The notes below the pieces were generated by a model. It was given only the letters and a program-made list of their open reading frames with translations. It had not been told where the DNA came from and searched no databases. A DNA stretch of 64,000 nt from Paenibacillus polygoni. GTDB lineage: Bacteria > Bacillota > Bacilli > Paenibacillales > Paenibacillaceae. The position numbers and the translations under genes were made by a program. Positions 59,853 through 64,000 of the stretch are shown one piece after another. The stretch covers positions 1,683,501-1,747,500 of the forward strand of contig NZ_CP127162.1 in the NCBI RefSeq assembly GCF_030263935.1, written 5' to 3'. Position 1 is the stretch's first letter. Every line of letters begins with the position of its first letter.

Positions 59853-60418
59853 ATAGTTATATCAATTTTTTAGAAAGCCATCTAGGTGAAATTGAGTATG
59901 GATGGAACAAAGACGCTGAAGACAATATACTCCCTTTCCACATTGTAAAGTATAAAAGGGGACCGTTTTCTGGAACTGTAACTTATTCAACTTTAGGTTT
60001 AAGCAAACAGAAATTGATTTCCCCCACTTCAAAAAAAGAAATTAGACAGGAGTTAATATTGGTTACGTACTCTAATTTTGGAGATAAGAATATTCCTGGG
60101 ATTCTACAACAAGTAGGATTACAAGCAATAAATAATAAAGTTGCTTATTTAAGGGGAGATGTAATAGGTCCATATGGAAAGATGTTTCAAGATTTTTGCT
60201 TAGAAGCGTTATATTCATCAATCCCTGTTTATTTCCCTGAAACTTTTCAGATTTTTGAAGTAGATGGTGATTTACCAATCATTCAAACATGGTTATTTCC
60301 AATTACATTCAATGAAGCAAAATTTATTAAGGAAAATGGGTGGGATGAATTTGAAAATAGACTAGTGGATCTTGATCCTGACTTAGTTGATTTTAAACGT
60401 CAAAGTATTATTCGATAA
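59849..60418 (+). CDS. suppressor-of-fused (SUFU) domain protein, probable immunity protein
   Basis: The 189-residue protein begins with NFLESHLGEIEYGWNKDAED and carries TVTYSTLGLS and the RQELILVTYSN strand, typical of bacterial SUFU-domain proteins. In bacteria these are frequent immunity proteins of polymorphic toxins. ATG follows AGGAGGGG. The coding region is intact and A/T-rich relative to neighbours. No toxin gene is present, so it is an orphan or protects against toxins from related strains; this role is inferred. Confidence 0.75.
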   Translation: MNSYINFLESHLGEIEYGWNKDAEDNILPFHIVKYKRGPFSGTVTYSTLGLSKQKLISPTSKKEIRQELILVTYSNFGDKNIPGILQQVGLQAINNKVAYLRGDVIGPYGKMFQDFCLEALYSSIPVYFPETFQIFEVDGDLPIIQTWLFPITFNEAKFIKENGWDEFENRLVDLDPDLVDFKRQSIIR

Positions 60419-60498
60419 GTATGATCAATCTTGATTCGCAACAGTGACATTTAAATATAACGATTACACTTACTACTCAATTTAAATTTACATACTAG

Positions 60499-60526
60499 AA
60501 GACTTCCTATTCAGGAGGTCTTTTCT
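60499..60526 (+). terminator. intrinsic terminator
   Basis: AAGACTTCCT (60499-60508) pairs with AGGAGGTCTT (60513-60522) with one bulge, then TTT. The rest of the gap up to rocD shows nothing else. Confidence 0.65.
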
Positions 60527-60705
60527 TTATTGTGCGTTGTTCCCGCTCGAATTGAGAAGGAATAGAATAAGCACACTACACCCGGACAGCCCTTCTATGT
60601 CAAAGAAAAAGGGACCAAACAATCAACAAACACACCATGATAAGGCTAAAAAGCATACATTAAATAGAGAACCCCGATTGTAACAGCACAAGGGAGGCGA
60701 AATAG

Positions 60706-61896
60706 ATGAAAACTTCAGCAGATATCATGTCACAGACCGAAAGGCTTGGTGCCCATAATTATCATCCACTTCCGATTGTAATTCATAAGGCGGAGGGGGT
60801 GTGGGTTGAGGACCAAGAGGGTCGGCGTTATATGGATATGCTCAGCGGGTACTCTGCTTTGAATCAAGGACATCGTCATCCTCGTATTATTGAAGCGCTC
60901 AAACGACAGGCAGACGAGGTAACGCTTACTTCAAGGGCTTTTTATAATGCGCCTCTTGCTGAACTAATGGAAGTCCTTACGAAGCTGACAGGGAAAAATA
61001 AAATGCTCCCCATGAATACAGGTGCAGAAGCAGTGGAGACTGCGGTGAAAGCGGCAAGGCGCTGGGCTTACCGTGTTAAGGGAGTGGTTCCTGATCAAGC
61101 AGAAATCATCGTCTGCGAAGGGAATTTTCATGGAAGAACAACAACCATTACATCTTTCTCATCAGAACCGGATTATAAAAGAGAGTTTGGACCTTTTACT
61201 CCGGGGTTCGTCATTATTCCTTATGGGGATATTGATGCATTAAAGGCTGCAATCACACGGAATACGGCAGCTTTTTTAGTAGAGCCTATTCAGGGTGAGG
61301 CTGGAATTGTCATACCAAGGGAAGGTTACCTGCGGGAAGCAAGAGAGATTTGTGATCAAGAGAAGGTGCTGCTCTTAGCCGATGAAATACAGACTGGATT
61401 CGGCAGAACAGGTAAGCGGTTTGCATGTGATTGGGAGAAGGTAGTTCCGGATATATACATTATGGGAAAAGCACTCGGGGGAGGGGTGCTGCCCGTATCT
61501 GCGGTTGCTGCAAATGATGATATTCTCGGACTATTTGAACCAGGATCTCACGGCTCAACTTTTGGGGGAAATCCACTGGCAAGCAGTGTCGCCATAGCTG
61601 CACTAGCTGTGATTGAAGATGAAAAGCTTGCAGATCGCTCTCTTGACCTTGGCAAGAAAATGATGAAGAGGTTACAAGCCATCCATTCTCAAGATATTGT
61701 AACCATTCGCGGGCGCGGGTTATTTATTGGCATCGAAACCAAAGGTTCAGCACGGCCGTACTGCGAGAAGTTAATGCAACTAGGTCTGCTGTGCAAAGAA
61801 ACACATGAAAATGTGATTCGATTGGCTCCCCCGCTCATTATCTCTGACCAAGAACTGGAATGGGCAATCACACAACTGGAGCAGGTGTTTACGTAA
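60706..61896 (+). CDS. rocD: ornithine aminotransferase
   Basis: The 396-residue class III PLP aminotransferase has [12 protein letters not shown], the [12 protein letters not shown] loop, [12 protein letters not shown] and the PLP-binding Lys in [10 protein letters not shown]. Length and [20 protein letters not shown] opening match RocD, which converts ornithine and 2-oxoglutarate to glutamate semialdehyde for arginine breakdown. ATG follows AAGGGAGG. No rocA, rocE or rocF gene is adjacent, so it stands alone. Confidence 0.9.
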   Translation: MKTSADIMSQTERLGAHNYHPLPIVIHKAEGVWVEDQEGRRYMDMLSGYSALNQGHRHPRIIEALKRQADEVTLTSRAFYNAPLAELMEVLTKLTGKNKMLPMNTGAEAVETAVKAARRWAYRVKGVVPDQAEIIVCEGNFHGRTTTITSFSSEPDYKREFGPFTPGFVIIPYGDIDALKAAITRNTAAFLVEPIQGEAGIVIPREGYLREAREICDQEKVLLLADEIQTGFGRTGKRFACDWEKVVPDIYIMGKALGGGVLPVSAVAANDDILGLFEPGSHGSTFGGNPLASSVAIAALAVIEDEKLADRSLDLGKKMMKRLQAIHSQDIVTIRGRGLFIGIETKGSARPYCEKLMQLGLLCKETHENVIRLAPPLIISDQELEWAITQLEQVFT

Positions 61897-62065
61897 TACA
61901 GACAATGGTAAACTAACAGAAATCGTCATTTTGTTACCCGCTTGCGCAATATAACGAAATGCATAAAAGTATGTCATCGATAAGTGCGGTGAATGTCGAG
62001 GAGACGGGATTATTCGCTCTCGAATGATGTCAGAATATAGTATGAATTTTTTAGTAATATTTTTG

Positions 62066-62094
62066 GGTAGACGTGAGAGTCTGCCTTTTTTTTT
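62066..62094 (+). terminator. intrinsic terminator
   Basis: GGTAGAC (62066-62072) pairs with GTCTGCC (62079-62085, one G-U) and nine T follow. It lies 170 bp after rocD. The rest of 61897-62232 shows no further feature. Confidence 0.7.
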
Positions 62095-62232
62095 GCATGA
62101 GAAACAGAAAAAGTTTTACTTTTTCCATATCAAACGCTTACAATTAGTTCGTCCGACATTTTTCGATTATTATTTCAGTCATTCGCCATTATTTACAATA
62201 CCTATTTAAGATTTGGGGTGGCTTACACAGCT

Positions 62233-63966
62233 ATGGTTCGATATCACTTGTTTACGAAAATGGTACTTCTCATTGTAATTATGCTAATTCCTGTTGTGCT
62301 TTTATACAGTTACTCGAACAAAATGACAACAAACGTCGTTGTGAGTGAACTCAATCGATCCAGTAGTAATCAACTTGCTTTTTTTCAAAGTCAAGTGAAT
62401 ACAAGCATCGAGGAATTATCCTCTTGGCCTATTACATTAATCCATGATCCGGATATTGAGGGCTTTGAACAACAAGATTTGGAGAGTGAATATCTAAATT
62501 TGGATCTTATTAACCATGTGAAGAGAATCCAGAATAAGTTAAGTATTCAGGAGAGCTCTTCTAATTGGAGAAGCAGTTTGAGCTTATATTCAGCTTCTAT
62601 GAAACGTATGATTACCGAGAATGATGCGAGAACCTACGATAAAAAAGAGCTGGAGAATGCCAATTTACCCGGTTGGCAGGTACAAAAAGTGACAACAGGA
62701 AATGAGGAGCGTTACCTCTTTTCTTGGTATACATCATCTCCATATTCAGCTAGAGATGTAGTGGAAAATGCGAGAAGTATTATCAAGCTTGAATTCGACA
62801 GTACTAATATCCAGGATATGCTGGACAAGTTCAAAAGTAACGGAAGGAGAGATCCTTTTTATTATATACCTGGGACAGGCACCATTTATAACCGCACAGC
62901 GGATATTGACCGGAGTACAGAACTATTGAAACAGCTCGATTTTACCGAAATAAAAGATGTGGATTACCGCACGATTGAGCTTGGTGAGGAAGTTTATAGT
63001 GTTCACACGGTGATATCGCCCGCAACAGGCTGGTATTTAATTGATTATATTCCGCTGACCGATGTGCTCGCTCCTATTAAGAACTCGAATCGGTTGTTTT
63101 ATGGAGCGGTTGCCTGCCTATTATTTATGAGTTTCTTGGCAGCCTACTTGTTATATGTACAAGTGCAGATTCCAGTCAGAGATTTAATGCACGGCTTTCA
63201 GCGTTTAAAGATTGGAGACTATTCTGTCCGGCTTAAGCCAAAAGGACGGAATGAATTCAGCTTTTTATCAGAGCGTTTTAACTCTATGGTTATACAGATC
63301 CAGGAGCTGTTCGAACACGTATACCTAGAGCAGATCCAAGTACGCGAAGCAAGGCTGAAACAGCTGCAGTCTCAAATTAATCCTCATTTTTTCTATAATT
63401 GTTTTTCATATATTACGAGTATGGCGAAGCTTGGAAAAACAGATGCAGTGGTGGCGATGTCTCATAACCTTTCTCGTTATTATCGTTACACGACACGTCA
63501 AGAAAAGGATCTCGTTCCTTTGAAAGAAGAGATTGCTTTTGTCATTTCTTATTTAAAGATTCAAAAGATGAGAATGAGCCGTTTGGATTATGTGATGGAA
63601 ATACCAGAAGAAATGATGGAACTGCTGGTTCCTCCGCTTGTCCTTCAGCCGCTGATCGAAAATGCCGTTATTCATGGAATTGAGAGGTCAGCAGATGCGT
63701 CTTTTATCCGCGTATCGGGATTTGAAGATGAGGGGCGTCTATGCCTCGAGGTCGAAGATGATGGGCTTGGAATGAATGAGGAGGCAATGAGGTTATTACA
63801 AAACCAGCTTACAAGACCTATGGACGAACACAGCGGTTGCGGGCTATGGAATGTGAATCAGAGAGTGCAGCTGCGGTATGGCGAGAGAAGTTATTTAACT
63901 TTTGGAAAATCTCCTATGGGTGGCCTGAAAGCAACGATCTATATAGATAATATAAAGAAGGGATGA
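62233..63966 (+). CDS. sensor histidine kinase, YesM/LytS type
   Basis: The protein of about 577 residues has two membrane helices around an extracellular sensor region (roughly 45-290), a HAMP linker (VQIPVRDLMHGFQRLKIGDY), the His_kinase phosphoacceptor block QINPHFFYNCFSYI and an HATPase with IENAVIHGIE and DDGLGM. YesM-type kinases sense carbohydrates or their uptake, with a YesN partner. ATG 62233 is behind GGGGTGG at long spacing; an in-frame GTG at 62218 is possible. The partner response regulator starts 7 bp after the stop. Confidence 0.88.
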   Translation: MVRYHLFTKMVLLIVIMLIPVVLLYSYSNKMTTNVVVSELNRSSSNQLAFFQSQVNTSIEELSSWPITLIHDPDIEGFEQQDLESEYLNLDLINHVKRIQNKLSIQESSSNWRSSLSLYSASMKRMITENDARTYDKKELENANLPGWQVQKVTTGNEERYLFSWYTSSPYSARDVVENARSIIKLEFDSTNIQDMLDKFKSNGRRDPFYYIPGTGTIYNRTADIDRSTELLKQLDFTEIKDVDYRTIELGEEVYSVHTVISPATGWYLIDYIPLTDVLAPIKNSNRLFYGAVACLLFMSFLAAYLLYVQVQIPVRDLMHGFQRLKIGDYSVRLKPKGRNEFSFLSERFNSMVIQIQELFEHVYLEQIQVREARLKQLQSQINPHFFYNCFSYITSMAKLGKTDAVVAMSHNLSRYYRYTTRQEKDLVPLKEEIAFVISYLKIQKMRMSRLDYVMEIPEEMMELLVPPLVLQPLIENAVIHGIERSADASFIRVSGFEDEGRLCLEVEDDGLGMNEEAMRLLQNQLTRPMDEHSGCGLWNVNQRVQLRYGERSYLTFGKSPMGGLKATIYIDNIKKG

Positions 63967-63972
63967 GCATTT

Positions 63973-64000
63973 ATGATAAATGTACTGCTTGTAGATGATG
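63973..64000 (+). CDS. response regulator, start only (YesN-like expected)
   Basis: ATG 63973 behind GAAGGGATG opens MINVLLVDD, the first strand and acidic pocket of a CheY-type receiver domain. Only nine codons are visible before the window ends. Its position 7 bp after a YesM-type kinase predicts an AraC-type YesN output domain, which cannot be seen. Confidence 0.75.

Overview
This is a low-to-middle-GC Firmicute chromosome segment, almost certainly Paenibacillus or a close relative in Bacillales. The evidence is strong AGGAGG-type ribosome sites, frequent TTG and GTG starts, and Bacillus-type gene families (YqhG/YqhH, YugP, YtpB, YqzE, YneQ, YwbE, a YjcZ-type sporulation peptide, RelQ, GltC-like and YesM-type regulators). 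There are no tRNA or rRNA genes and no CRISPR array. Most of the window is ordinary core chromosome in short operons closed by clear intrinsic terminators.

Layout. 0-7.8 kb: tail of a CapA-type protein, GDPD phosphodiesterase, FAH-fold enzyme, DUF92 membrane protein, TetR regulator, ABC-F ATPase (YfmR/Uup type), a coiled-coil protein, a gene relic and an M42 peptidase. 7.8-16 kb: oligoendopeptidase F with an in-frame secretory leader, two small proteins, cold-shock protein, ytpB-pfkA, MATE exporter, YitT-type protein. 16-26 kb: cshA helicase, YjcZ-type peptide, YesL-type protein, 6S RNA, DUF1499 protein, tpx, rhomboid protease, GltC-like regulator, yugP with a MerR regulator, a DUF294 nucleotidyltransferase/exonuclease pair, JAMM protease, and a ResA-like thioredoxin. 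26.7-28 kb: an intact IS3/IS150-type element that split a bidirectional terminator hairpin at its loop.

28-45 kb: citramalate synthase, DNA polymerase IV, ferredoxin, a small membrane protein, pyrD, relQ-DUF309, an envelope redox pair, a pseudouridine synthase, a HAD phosphatase, a three-repeat acidic protein, a glycosyltransferase, ykvI, xpt, small unknowns, a divergent polysaccharide deacetylase and a CwlD-like amidase. 45-55 kb: yqzE, a secreted unknown, yqhG-yqhH, a divergent MurB, MarR regulator, yneQ-like gene, Na+/H+ antiporter, polysaccharide deacetylase, ywbE. 55-59 kb: a 1250-residue LamG/GH51 arabinofuranosidase without a signal peptide. 59-60.4 kb: an A/T-rich relic island resembling decayed polymorphic-toxin tips with their immunity genes (a frameshifted HEAT-type gene and an intact SUFU-type gene). 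60.7-64 kb: rocD and a YesM/YesN-type two-component system cut by the window end.

The least ordinary observations are the toxin-tip/immunity relic island, the two-start PepF with an in-frame signal peptide, and the IS insertion at a terminator loop. All functional statements are read from sequence by eye; no database search was run.
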